Source: Cordilura impudica (Eukaryota > Arthropoda > Insecta > Diptera > Scathophagidae). Taken from it: a stretch of DNA of 64,000 bases. This document shows, one piece after another, positions 33,076 to 44,865 of this stretch (position 1 is the stretch's first letter; each line of letters opens with the position of its first letter). Under the pieces are notes generated by a model. That model had not been told where the DNA came from. It searched no databases and saw nothing but the letters and a program-made list of their open reading frames with translations. The stretch spans positions 29,983,991 to 30,047,990 of the forward strand of contig OY821518.1 in assembly GCA_963682025.1 (NCBI GenBank). The letters are read 5' to 3'. Both the position numbers and the translations under genes were made by a program.

Positions 33076-33960
33076 ATATTTGCGATTTGCAGTTTGATTA
33101 CAAGCTTTACATGGACACACAGACGGACGGACGGACGGACGGACATCGTTAAATCGAATCAGATAGTGATTCTGATTCGATCGGTATAATAAAAGATGGG
33201 TCTAGGTCAAATATTTTTGGTTGTTACAAACAGCAGCACAAAGTAATTATACCCAAACCACATAGTGTTATAGGGTATAAAAATGCGCAAGATGCGACGA
33301 GGCCAGCGATTCGCGAAAGCGTTGTGCATCACCACTCGATATGTTTCAACTTTCGCTCCCACATAACAATGTTGATTTTACGTTAAAGTTGAATATGCGA
33401 ATTAGCGTCCTTAATGAGATGTTTCGGATCCCCATATTTTATTCAAGGTGTCGAATGCTTGATTGTGTTGGATATCCTGTGTTGGATATCTTGCTGGCTG
33501 CCACCGCCGTTCGAGATGTAGCTTCCAAGATAACACAAGGTTTGTACATCTTCAGTGGATGTACCTTCTAGCTGGAAATTTAATATATGATTGGTATTTA
33601 AGCACAGAGATTTTGTTTTGTTTATGTTTATAGAGAGACCTGCTGCACGTCCTTGTTTTGCTACTTCGTCCAATAGCGTTTGCATCTCAGAATAGCTATG
33701 CGACGTGAGGCAGTTTAATCGGCTTAATCGAGGTCGCTGAGTTTGTTATGGAGGCCACATGAGGTGCCAGAGTCTGCGTTCATGGCTTTTGATATTATGA
33801 CATCGAGAAGAAATTTGGTACATCTTAAATTGTAGTCACGTCTGCCTCAGAATCCTGCGAGTGTCTAAATTCCGCCATCTGTTTAACACTGTTCGTGATG
33901 ATTTCTAGTGAGGTTGCGATGAACACTGTATAAGAAAAATCATCGTCTGATCATTCGTTA

Positions 33961-36760
33961 CCATATAAATCCCTACGTGAAGGATCCATATTAGAAGAAT
34001 TACGGACAGGTAGCTGTAGCTCCTTGCACAGTCTCCAAAAACACAAAATGCAATGTGAGAATTAAGCGAACAAATTTATGTGAGAGTTATCATAAAAGTG
34101 TAAAAAAAAATAGAAAATCCATGTATTTAAAAGACAGCGAAATCGTCCGCTCTATGAGATAGGACTTCTGAAAACATCCAGTTGTTCTAATCTTCTTAAA
34201 CCATTTAACAATGTCCGCCCGTTTGTTTTTTCATTTAAAATGTTCGCCTTATCCAATTCGATTCGAATTTCCAGACAATGTTTTCAAGACGTCGGAAAAT
34301 GTTTAAAACATTCTAGCGGGATTCTTGCAAGCTACGCAAAATTTTATGGAAATTGTAGGAAAAACTTCCAGAAAAGTATCAAGGTTGTGAATTCTATACG
34401 CAAACCGACACCAGCCAGTTGTTAGCAACGAGAAATTGAATTGTATTCGAGTACTTTTGGTTCCAAGATACAAAATCAGCATTATTGAAGACCCCACCTA
34501 ATCGATAATAAAGAGTTTTCCTAACGGCTTATTTAAGTGGATAAAGCATGGAATTCGCTAAACTGAATACCTTGTATTAGATTATTGCGGGAAAAAATCA
34601 GCTAGGAATTCCGTATCTTTAGCTTTTGAAGCCTTAAGTATATACAAATCGACAACCAAGGTTCATTTTTGACTCCATTTTCATCATACAGCCTAAGATC
34701 AAAGTTTCCGTGTCTTAAATATATTATTAATTCGAAAAAAAAATTGTGGCATTTTAATTTATTTATTTATTTATTTTTATAAATGAAATTGAAACGTTAT
34801 TAATGACATTAAAATACATTAACCTAATGACTCATTAAAAGCGCAGACACAAACCAATATTACAAATTTCTCATCAACTTTACTTGTTTTGGTTCAAATT
34901 ATTTTTAAACAAATTAAAGCATAATTTAAAGCTTTAAAAAACCATTTAAACTTTTCCCAAATAAAATAGCAATAAATGCAATTAATCGACACTTTAGCTA
35001 TGAATAAAAATATGAAAATCCCTTAAGCAAAATATAATTGACCAATTTAAACAAAAAAAAACTATAGCAAACAAATACAACAACAAAAAAACATTGAAAA
35101 CAAACATTAAAAAATCAGGAAACCCCACACAACATGGACACCCTTGGTGACAATTTGGCTTGAAATAATACACGAAAAAAAAGTGAATTAAAAAATATGC
35201 CCTAAGGCATAGAAGAACAAAAAAAACGCAAAGTTACGAAAAAATATCGGTAAAATTACAAAAAACAAAAACAACAACAAAAATTAAATGAAAATTATAC
35301 AAAACCATTAACACTGGGAATATAAAGAAACAAAGACTGCTGGATTTTTCCCCAAAAAGATCAAAATAATAAATGTTCAAAAATATTGTCAACATGATTT
35401 TGAAACATACTTTTAGGCTGCAAAACATTCTTTGCTATTGTATAGTCTATAACTTCCTGCTGGCGTTAAGAAAAAAAAAATAAGAAAAATTAAGCAACAT
35501 GCTGTGTTGACATGTTGCAAGTTTGGCAAGAAAAAAGAAAACATTGTAAGAAATTTTAAAATTTTTTAAGTAGAAAAATAAACATTAAATTGAAACTTTG
35601 TTTTCTACTTTTTCCCAGGAATTTGTAAAGCGATGCTCTTAACATAACCGCGCACAATTGCTGACATCCGCCTACGTACAAACAAATAAATGTAAAATTA
35701 TCTTACCGAGCAACAACAACATCAAGAAAAACAACATTAAATATTGCAGAAGCTCCAAGGGATGACATTATTTTTCATGTCAATGATTTTTTTTTGCGCC
35801 AGACTTTGTTCCTGTTCATTTGAGAAGCGCGCCGCGTATAGTTGCGCCTTTATAAAAACATAACTTTAGCTAGTATTTACTTGAGCAATTGTTTATTTAG
35901 TTGATTGTCTTTCAAGTGGGTTTGTGCTTGTTGTTGTTATTGTGTGTATTTTGGTTTTTCGATCCACCTTTTTTTTTAGTACGAAGTAAGTATATGTATA
36001 TTTTTTTAAAAAAATTCAAATTGTCTTATGCTTTATAACCTTAGGCCAGGTGTAAGTTACAATTCCATTTATTTGTTTACCCATTCCACAATTCTTTGGG
36101 GTGGGGCGGGAATGTCTGTGCTGAGTATGATATTTCTTATTGCTGTCTCCATTTTGCCACTTTTTGTCATCAACTTGAATTGGTTTTTAATGTTTCCGTT
36201 GAGATACTTTAAGAATAATTGTTTTGCTTGTTCTTTGTCAGTTCTTCATTTCTTTTCTTTTGTCTTTAGTTACTGGTGCCTTTTTATTGGCAACATTTAA
36301 ACCCCACAGGTGTTTTTTTTTTGCATACACTTGAAGTGTTTTTAGGTGTCTCTTGATGTAGGCTTTTGTTAAAAAGTTTTTATTTTTATTAATTTCATTT
36401 TGGTGTAGAAAACAATTAAAATTTATGCGCCCGGAAATATGCTTGAAAGTTTTAGATAAATATGACCCCTAAAGTATATTAAAAAATAAATAAATAAATA
36501 AAGAGAATAAAAAAACGCATAAGAAAAATATTCGCTATAACTATAGCGTCTTAAATTGTATAAGAAATGAATTACTCTCGAGAGATGTCTTATCTGGTTA
36601 GGAATATCACGAGAATATATCAACGTAATGGGAAAATTCTCGTTTTTAATAAAAAAACATTTTTCAAGGTATTCTATGGAACTCATAAGAGAAAAATTAT
36701 TTGGTAAAAATACCTACAGAAAAGAACTTAAAAACGAATGAAAACAATTAAAGAAACTAT
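33961..36760. other. No gene seen
   Basis: 2.8 kb of AT-rich DNA with only short, unrelated ORFs. It contains an (ATTT)n stretch near 34758-34780, several A-rich runs, and a somewhat GC-richer stretch at 35815-35860. I recognise no promoter, RNA gene or repeat family. Confidence 0.45.
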
Positions 36761-37469
36761 AGTCGGTCAAGAGTTGATATACCAAAGTCCGTCTTTCCGC
36801 CTGTGGAAATCACAATAGCGGCCTCAATAACCCAGCAGTATAACTCATTCTTAGTAGAACTAATTAACTGATACTTTGAGCAAGTATCTAGTTAAAATCA
36901 TCAAAGTCTGTTCAATGATTCCCGATATTTCTATGAAAATACTAAAAAACGCTTGAAAAACATGATACGTCTATGCTGCTCCTGCTATTTTTTTTATTCT
37001 TAAGTTTGAAATTTGAAAGATAATGGAAAAGTATCTTTACTCATAAAAATTTACCTAGTTATTTATAAAAAATTAAATTAAAAATTAAAAATGAAATTTT
37101 AATAAAAAAATTTTATCAGATTTTAATAATTTTTGTTTTGCAACACTTTAGACGTAAACCGTTTTTTTAAAAACTTTGAATTTGAACTTATAGAAAAATT
37201 TCCATATTACAAGTCTTTTCCTTTGAAAGCATTTCCAATTTTCCTAATAAATTTTTTTTTATACAATTTATCACGTTTTAATTAATTCGACATATTTTCT
37301 TGTAAAAAAAACTCTCAGATTACAAACTTTAAGCATTGTAAATGTATTTCCTATTAAATAACTAACATCTTTCCTATAGAATCACTGCAAATTTAACAAA
37401 ACTTAAGACAAGTTAATAAAGAATTATTTCAGATTTTACAAAAAAAAAATCACCAGGTCTGGCAACTCT
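36761..37469. other. No gene seen; a possible Rep-A relic at its start
   Basis: CTATAGTCGGTCAAGAGTTG at 36758-36777 followed by GTCCGTCTTTCCGCC at 36788 looks like a collapsed Rep-A end. The rest is AT-rich with nothing recognised. Confidence 0.4.
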
Positions 37470-39015
37470 TGCTTTAAGCCCAGCTCTCAAAATTCGAGTG
37501 CAAATTCTAGGACACTTTTTTTTTCATTAAATTTTTTTCTCCCAATGTTTTTTATTATAGTACATACATAAAAAATTTATGAATATTTAAATGAAATTCA
37601 ATAACTATCATTATAAATATTTGTTAAACACACAGAATACATATAAATGGGTTTGTTAATAAACAATTTTATAAGAGCCTAAAGTTATGCTAATCAATTT
37701 TAGCCAGTTCACAATCATAGTTTTTTTATTTTATTATAGTTTTTTATTTGAAGCTTAAATATGTATTTTATGTATGTGTTAGTTGGGTGACAGCGGTTTG
37801 TATGAAAAAAATTTCTTGGTCGAATTTCGAGATGTGCGGGTCTGATTATCGTGACACTGGTTCTAATACTTTCTGGATGCGCACTGAGTTCAAAGTTCAA
37901 ATATGAATTTATGTAAAAATTATCAAAAAAAAAATAATTTTTCACAAAAATTTTGGTATTAATAACGTTTCAATTACATTAAGTAATAAGCCATAATCTA
38001 GAGTAAATTATCTTTCTAACATATTAACAAAATCTATCATCGGTTGAAAAACATCCAAGTTATATCAAGTTCCACAGGCAATAAACCATTTGATTAAGAA
38101 AATCGAGCTCACATTTTTAAAGACATTGGAATAATTTACAATAACAATATTTTTGCATTCTCCTGATCCCAAATGATCTCATGTAAAGCATTTTACATGT
38201 GGTCTATTGTTATGCCGTTCTAAATTAATGTCAAATCGGTGCGTCTTTTTCAAAATTTCAAAATCTCCAATATTACGTTTTCAAAAATTTTGCTCAAGAA
38301 ATTTTCCGAAATCAACGATTGGACTTTAAAGTCTTATTAACAAAATATATGTGATTAAAAATGATACATATTGTAGGTATCATGTTCTTAATTTGGCGAG
38401 GGCAGCGTCTATATTTCAGCGGATTTTAAGAAAAATGTAATTTTTCATACTTTTTAAACTTTTAGGCTACATATTTTTGGTGTTTTCATATGCCAAATAT
38501 CTTTTCTCAAAATATTATACTACTTGATATTAGTTTTCATGTGAGCTCGATTTTCTTAATCAAGTGGTCTACGGCGCATTTATTGCTGGGGAACTTGATA
38601 TAACTTGGCTGTTTTTCAACCGATAATAGATTTTGTTCTTTTATTAGAAGTTTAACTTACTCTATATTATACTTTATTAATTATTTTTAATTTTTGTGAA
38701 ATATATTTTTTTTTTTGATAATTTTTACATATAAATGCATATTTGAACTTTGAACTCAAGGCGTGTCCAAAAAGCATTGTCCGATTTGACTCAAATGTTG
38801 CGCACTTAACTTCTAGATCCAGTGTCACAATAATCCGACCCGCACGTCTCCCTTATGTGTTAGTAGAAAATTAAAATAAAAAATGCATAACTGTGAAGAT
38901 GGTGCACATCTTCAAGGAAATACCTTTCCAATGGTATATTTTTTGTCAAAATCGGCTAATAACTAAGAGCGTAGAAGTGATCATTAGAAATCGTCTTACC
39001 TGGTCGTATTGTAGA
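37470..39015 (-). mobile_element. Heli-C copy 3, old and interrupted by foldback E
   Basis: 37480-37783 carries the Heli-C 3' part (CAAAATTCGAGTGCAAATTC) and 38854-39015 its 5' part (GTCAAAATCGG, AGAAATCG, ending near GTAGAT). Both ends are eroded. The gap between them is a 1070-bp foldback element with a 10-bp duplication. Confidence 0.6.
37784..38853. mobile_element. Foldback E, about 350-bp inverted arms, 10-bp target duplication
   Basis: The arms pair GATGTGCGGGTCTGATTATC (37830 region) with the inverse of GATTATTGTGACACTGG.. near 38840. The match extends inward through GAGTTCAAAGTTCAAATATG and ATCGGTTGAAAAACA to CGAGCTCACAT. TATGTGTTAG flanks both sides (37774-37783 and 38854-38863). 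A 9-10 bp duplication and long TIRs are typical of Mutator-like elements; that assignment is inferred. There is no ORF. Confidence 0.75.
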
Positions 39016-39837
39016 TATGCTTCAGCGCCCATATAATTGTTAAAAACACATTCAATTATTTGACCGATAACCTGTGAACCGGATTTTATCAAAGCCAATA
39101 TAAAAGTGAACTTTTGTTGGCCTTTTTACTTACATTTAATCTTATATATACATGCTGCCTTGCATTTTTGTATAAGTAATAAAAAAAAATAACATTACTA
39201 TTAAATAAATATTATATTATTATACTTGAGAGCTCGCTAAAATGGGACTTTGTATATAAAATAAGTTATATTTATACTTTTTGTTTATTTGGAGTTTATA
39301 ATTATATCTTTCATATTAATCAAATAAACAATTCAAAAAAATCGGATTTTTTCAATTGATTTTTATTTTTTATTTTAAAAATGGCTTTAACCATAATGCA
39401 AATTTTAATAAAATCCAGAAATAACAATGAAATTGATATAAAAATTTATTGTATAGCTTTCGTAATATATTATTTTAAAAATAACCGAATACCCGATTGG
39501 TTTCCATTGTTTTGTACATCACTATTTTCCTTTGTTTTTTGTAATATTTAATTCTGTTAAAAAAAAATTTTTTTAAATGAGGTAGTTATGAAAAATTTTA
39601 AAAAATATTCATTAAAATAGTCAAAATTGATTGGTATCTGCAAGTATTTATTCGTCTCAGCATGAAAAGATTAATTTTTTTTTTTTAAAAAAATGTACTT
39701 TCCCAATACAATTAGTATAGGACTTATTTTTGAGTCCGCATAGACTGACTTTCACCTTTAATTTTTTTATTGTATTTTTTGAATTAGACCTATTTTTGTA
39801 TCTCTAAAACAAACTATTACAGATAAAGCTAGTAAGA
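39016..39837. other. No gene seen
   Basis: Very AT-rich, with many homopolymer A and T runs and no recognised feature. Confidence 0.5.
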
Positions 39838-40678
39838 AATTATGTTCGGTCTGGACCGACTATACCATGCGTTTCGTGAAAGGGTCTTAGCTCCAACTAA
39901 TTGCATATATAAAACAAGCATAAACCAAATTTGGGTGGCATCTATTGTATTAATAGGCTAAGTGATTTCTTGTTATCGATGTTCTACCGTTTTATCACGA
40001 TTTCGATCAAACGTATATTATTTGCAAGGTATTTCTTTTTAGCTGTTCACCAGATTTACAAATTTTATAATTTTTTCCTTTATTTTGAGTAAATTGCATT
40101 TAAAACTGCTACAAAAACACATACATAAAATTATACGTATGCTTTGTGCGTGTTTATTAAATTTGTTAGTGAATTTGTTTATGAGTTCATTCACAATAAT
40201 AAGAAACCAAAAAAGTGTTGGTTTGTGAATTGGCTAAGTTGAGAAATGAAAATGCCTAGAAATTGCACTCGAATTTCGAGCGCTGGAATCTGCTAATTGT
40301 TATTAATTTTTTGCCTGCAGGTATGAAAAAATTCATATCGAATGATGTAGTTATATGCGGACTGGCTTGAAAAATGGACCGATCCTGACTATATTTCGGA
40401 GTCACTTATTTTTTTGCAAAAACATATACAATTCAAATTTCAGAAAAATTTATGCCATATTTTTCTAATGCTAAATCGACTCAGAAAATGATTAAATGAT
40501 TCTGAGTCGATCGGTATAAAAAAAATGGGTTTAGGTCAAATATTTTTAAGGCAGTTACAAATATGAGCACAAGGTCAGAAAATGATTTGAGTCGATCGGT
40601 ATAAAAAAAATGGGTTTAGGTCAAATATTTTTGAGGCAGTTACAAACATGAGCACAAGGTCAGTATGCCCTGACCACT
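39838..40678 (+). mobile_element. Rep-A copy 6, interrupted by Heli-C and with a local duplication
   Basis: It starts AGTAAGAAATTATGTTCGG with CGGTCTGGACCG (palindrome, one change). Heli-C occupies 39941-40296. The 3' part carries a tandem duplication (40482-40575 and 40576-40660) covering GAGTCGATCGGTATAAAAAA to GAGCACAAGGT. It ends where family D copy 2 begins. Confidence 0.7.
39941..40296 (+). mobile_element. Heli-C copy 4, 356 bp, clean ends
   Basis: It begins TCTATTGTATTAATAGG after A39940. It carries a perfect hairpin CTCGAATTTCGAG (40268-40280) 12 nt before the terminal CTAA (40293-40296), and is followed by T. Deleting it restores the Rep-A order GGGTGGCA-TTGTTATTAATTTTT. This copy best shows the family's Helitron architecture. 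Confidence 0.85.
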
Positions 40679-42275
40679 AGGGTGGCCCTTCATTATATGA
40701 AAAAAAAAAAGTGTTCAAACTCTCGGTCACACCCCCTATAAATATGCGAATAGGAAAAAAACTGAGAAATACAAAGTTTTGGGCCAAGCAAAAACCATTT
40801 AGAGGTGGCTCAACGCGATTGAAAATTTCAAGTGTGTTTTATATGGGGAAAATATGACTTTCTTTCAGATTTTACGAAAATTTTAATTTTTTTAATTTTT
40901 CAGCAAAGATGTTATATAATTCGGAATCAGTATCAAACTTCAAAATCGAATAAAAACTCGCCAACAAATAGCAAATGCCTCAGACCACTTTTCTGCCAAA
41001 AAAAAAAAACTACGTCATGAAATTTGATGGCATTTTTCTCAACATTAAGAAATTAATTAAAGCCAACATTTTCTTTTAGTTTATATACCTGTAAGTACTC
41101 AGATATGAAGTATTGTTTTATTACCACCTTGTTAACCTATAAAGCATTGAGACCGGAAATGAAAATTTTTTTTGATAACATTTTGAAAACTCCTTTTTCA
41201 AGTTTTGAAAAATTTTCTTAAACAAAATCTAAAAAAATTGATGTAGCTCTTTAAGTTGTTGTTAAGTGCATATTAGAGATTAACTGTGTGAATTTTTAAG
41301 GTAAATCCCTGTGCCACAATTTTTTTGGCAAGGATTTTGTTTTTGCGGATTTCGAGAAAAATGGGATTTTTGTAAAATATTCTGTAAATGTACTATTTCT
41401 AAATACTTTGTATCAAAAATTCATAACTTGTCAACTTGTAAATGTTATATTTTATCTTAATAGCCTAGGGTTTCGGAAAAAAATAATATGACCCAATTAG
41501 CCCTTTTGGAATTGTGGTCACATATGACCCCAATCTAATAAAAGACAATTTATTCAAAAAATTCAAATATTTTGTAAGTGCTGTTGAATTTTTGGATGCG
41601 ATGCTTAAAGTATAATAACCCAATGTGTAGGACTTCCGTTCCTAAAATTTGGGATAAATCCGAGAACGTTAACCCATTAAGATATTTTTAAATAAAAATT
41701 ACAGAAAACGAGTTTTTCTATTAAACTAGATGAAACCACTATTTCGAGTTTAAGAAAAATAATTCGGTTATTTTTTATTTATTTAAGGCACCTGGGATCA
41801 AAATAATCTATTGTGATATACACACATTTGATGCAATTATCTGATTATTGCTAGCGAATCTTATATATTAAAAGAATTTATGAATAAACTTTGCATTCAT
41901 TGCAAGATTGTTTTGAATATTTTTCTTCTCTCAAACCTCTATAACTAGAGTTCTAATTAACGTAGGCTGTTGACATAGGTCTAGGAACACTCAGTGGATC
42001 AAGCTCCTTCTTTTGAGCTGCTCAAATTCGTTGGGTTTGAGGAAAGTTATGCGTGGAGAATCAACTTTACTTTTACTGTACGTTAACTTCACTTGGCAAA
42101 TTTTGGTATTACATTATAAAAATTAATATAATATAATGCTGCGGAGCAGCAGGGGTCCTCTAGTATAAATTAAAACAATTTTTAATCAATTTTGTTATAA
42201 AATTATTTTATGTATAAAAACTATCTATATTTTTTTAAATAAAATAAGAAGATCCACAAATGACCCAGACAGAGG
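40679..42275 (+). mobile_element. Family D copy 2, right arm missing
   Basis: AGGGTGGCCCTTCATTATATG onward matches family D copy 1 through the left arm and the shared centre (TAGGGTTTCGGAAAAAAATA, CACATATGACCCC). The right inverted arm is absent. The copy stops near 42275 at GACCCAGACAGAGGG. A 305-bp Helitron sits at 41859-42163. Confidence 0.75.
41859..42163 (+). mobile_element. Heli-S, 305-bp non-autonomous Helitron
   Basis: TC start (TCTTATATATTAAAAG) after A41858. A perfect hairpin TGCTGC-GGA-GCAGCA (42137-42151), 8 nt, then CTAG (42160-42163) before T. Family D copy 1 is uninterrupted here (GCGAATATAAAT), so the insertion between A and T is confirmed by a paralogous empty site. Confidence 0.92.
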
Positions 42276-43020
42276 GTATCAAAGATTCGGCACAGCCAAA
42301 CTTAACAACCTTTTATAATTTAGTATAATTTTTATCGACCTTATCTATAATTATGTTATTTTTTCTTAGAATTATCTAAGTCAGGCTTTCAAGGTCACAG
42401 TAAATGAAAAATAAAAGACTATTTATTCATAATTTTACTCCTCCGACGTTTCGTTGAGATTTTTTCAACTTCCTCAGGTATTTAAATTTTATTGAATATA
42501 TAATCTTTACATTATAATTTTAAATAAATTTGTTTTTAAACAATACAACAAGTACCACATAAAACACAAAAATAAATAAAATAAATAATAAAAATAAAAT
42601 AAAATATATCACAGATGAACTTTCTTTCTTTTGGTATCACAGTTTAAAATTGATACCATTTTCCGAATTTTGCAAATTAACTAATGACTGTTTTCTACAT
42701 GTTTTATAAACGTTTTCCATCCGTTATCTGGACGCAATCTGAGGCCATATCTGACGTAACCAGTGGAGGTAGAACCAGAACCACCATACAAACTTTTCTT
42801 ATTTAATTCGTCGCTAACGATATTTTCAAGCACTTCTTCGTCTCTCTCCCTGTCTAGCTCTCTCGCACGCTTGTTGTTCTCCATATCTGACGTTACTTTG
42901 TAAGGAATTTGATCCCACATTGTTTAAAATTGTTATAATTTAGCACAAATCAAATCGCTGAAATGTTTTCCGTTGATTTTTTCGGCTGTCCTGAGCTTTC
43001 TACGAAAATTTCCAGCTCTA
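42276..43020 (-). other. Unassigned block with a hammerhead-like motif and a 79-codon ORF
   Basis: The minus-strand motif at 42478-42441 (CTGAGGA, a GTTG/CAAC stem, GAAAC, GTC) resembles the hammerhead core seen in Penelope-like retroelements. Upstream on the same strand, 42920-42681 encodes a charged 79-residue peptide (ARELDRERDEEVLENIVSDE, ending KTFIKHVENSH) of unknown family. Linkage of the two is a guess. Confidence 0.35.
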
Positions 43021-43330
43021 ATTTTAAAAGATTAAATTATTATACGGTTACGAGTGTACGAGGGAAGTCAGACGAACCGATCCTGGAAGCTGGTAATTTG
43101 ACATGGTAATATCGTAGACTGGGAAAATTGAAAACTTGTAACCTGTCGCAGATAGATCATTCGGTCGCAGTACTTTCGACACCTATTTATATAACCTGTC
43201 GCAGAACTGGTACTAGACATGTTACAAGCGCACAGTGGCGCCTGTAGAACAAGTGAAGTTGCAAAAATCAAAAATATCATGTGCTCTTAAAAAATATTGA
43301 ATAAACCTATTTTACTGGAAATTTTTCAAC
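43021..43330. repeat. LINE-tail-like fragment
   Basis: AGATAGATCATTCGGTCGCAGTACTTTCGACACCT (43151-43185) matches the LINE 3' region at 16378-16412, and AACCTGTCGCAG occurs twice (43140 and 43194). It is probably a 3' UTR remnant of the same I-group LINE. Confidence 0.5.
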
Positions 43331-43901
43331 GATTTCAGCGATGCTACCCTTATTACAATCAGATGTTTGCTTCAAAGTTAACTGATTTTCAGTGTTCAAA
43401 AAACCAAACAATTTTTAGGTAATTTGCTCCGCTTTCAGATACATCTCGAAAACTAGATAACGGATCGTCATTCTTTTTGATTTTATTGAAAGATCTGTTT
43501 ATTAAGAAAAGAATAAAAAAAATTGTACTGTTTGCTTAGTGTTTGTCCAGGTAAATCGATATTTATCAACTATCCATTTTTTTTTTCGATATTTCTCAAC
43601 TTTGATGGAAAATAAAAAAACATAAATATCTATGTTTGAAATATTTTCAAAATAAGTTCTTTGGTTAGTCCTTTACCTAATGCAAAAATTTCCAGCTGCC
43701 CGTCATAGCCCCATTTTTTGCTAGAGGTAAAATTTTGAAAAAAAAAAACATGGTTCCAGAAATGTGTTGAAAACCCATTCTTATTGTTATTGTTTCGTCC
43801 GTTATTGTTAAGATATTTGATTTTTGTTTTTCATTCTATTATGCCTACCTGAGATCCTCTGTCAAATTCTGCTCCCTATATTCAGGTGCGATATAATTTA
43901 T
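43331..43901. other. No gene seen
   Basis: AT-rich spacer without a recognised feature. Confidence 0.5.
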
Positions 43902-44007
43902 GATATATAACCGTAAGGCCCACAGTGAAGGACATTCAAGAACAAATAAACAATGATATATAACCGTAAGGACCACAGTGAAGGACATTCAAGAACAAAA
44001 AAACAAG
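43902..44007 (+). repeat. 53-bp tandem duplication
   Basis: GATATATAACCGTAAGGCCC..GAACAAATAAACAAT (43902-43954) is followed by a near-identical copy (43955-44007) with three or so changes. It looks recent. Confidence 0.9.
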
Positions 44008-44039
44008 ATTAAACCCACAAAGTTCGAAATCAGTGAAGG

Positions 44040-44865
44040 AAAATGTATTGAATGTGACTAGTTACGAGTTTCACCTGACCATGGTTGATGGAAAAGTCGT
44101 TAACGAAGTGACAAAAACAACCTAAACATTGTCATGCCCAATTTGCAAAAAGACGCAAAAGAACTTCGACAATTTAAGCGATTCTACAAACGAAGAGAAT
44201 TATGAATATGGAATCTCACCATTGCACGCAAGAATAAGGTGTATGGAGTTCTTGTTAAAATTAGCGTATACGCTTCCAAAAGAGGGAAAATACATCAAAT
44301 AAAGATAAGGAAAGGATCAGAAAGAATCGAATACAGGATGCGTTTTTCAAACCAGTTGGACTAAAAGTAGACTTCCCCAAGTACGAATACGGGAACTCAA
44401 ACGATGGAAACTCTTCAAGAAGATTTTTTTAAAATGATGAGGCTATAACTCGAATTACTGGAATAAACAAGCAATCGTTAAAAGATTGGGCACGATTGTG
44501 AATGTTTTAAACTGCGAGGAAAAAGTTGATTCTGAAAAATATGAAGAATATGCTTCGAAAACTGCATCACTTTTAGCAGAATTATATCCACAGAAAAAGT
44601 TGATCCCGACAGTTCATAAAATATTGTTCCATGGCAAAGATATAATTGAATATCAGACTTTGCCAATTGGAGAGCTTTCTGAAGAAGCACAGGAGTATCT
44701 AAACAAATGTTATAAAAAACATAGATTGCTGAACAATTTCAAATCATCAAGGGTGAGATAAAATGAGGATCTCTTCAATATGTTAGCAGCATCTTCCGAT
44801 GCACTTATTTCATCACTGTGGCATGTAAAGTCACGAAAAGAGTTAGAAAATAATTATAGTTAAAA
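44040..44865 (+). pseudogene. Transib/RAG1-core-like transposase remnant
   Basis: Ordered pieces in shifting frames: TMVDGKVVNEVT, SCPICKKTQKNFD (a C-x2-C pair), YGISPLHARIRCMEFLLKLAY, a GN.NDGN..RRFF relic, then the open 44486-44761 with VHKILFHGKDIIEYQTLPIGELSEEAQEYLNKCYKKHR and NEDLFNMLAASSDALISSLW to the stop. The order (ICxxC, PLHA..R, GNxxRRFF, HKxLxHxxxII, a conserved E before NK) parallels the Transib/RAG1 catalytic core. The family call is from memory of that order and could be another DDE family. At least four disabling changes. Confidence 0.6.

Larger units (their letters stand above)
31738..33285 (+). mobile_element. Rep-A copy 5, interrupted by a jockey-like LINE
   Basis: Rep-A at 31738-32326 and 33076-33285, with the (GGAC)n core at 33122-33144. 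It is well preserved and very similar to copy 1. It lies inside the RTE-like LINE and is itself the target of the LINE at 32327-33075. Confidence 0.85.
31436..33960 (-). pseudogene. RTE-like LINE, split by Rep-A
   Basis: On the minus strand 33710-33290 gives MQTLLDEVAKQGRAAGLSIN, NKTKSLCLNT, VQTLCYLGSYISNGGG and QDIQHRI, the post-YxDD region of RTE-like reverse transcriptases. It ends at a degenerate NRWPRRILRI block. The frame resumes at 31737 with PEVITNNELW, MKMHKYRWLGHTLKKPVDDVARKVLDFN, the usual C-terminal WIGHxLR block. The Rep-A copy at 31738-33285 separates them. Upstream of 33710 only weak similarity remains. Confidence 0.75.

Noticed and set aside
44478..44690. 70-codon minus ORF
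   Set aside because: Shadow of the Transib-like frame on the plus strand, which has the ordered conserved blocks.
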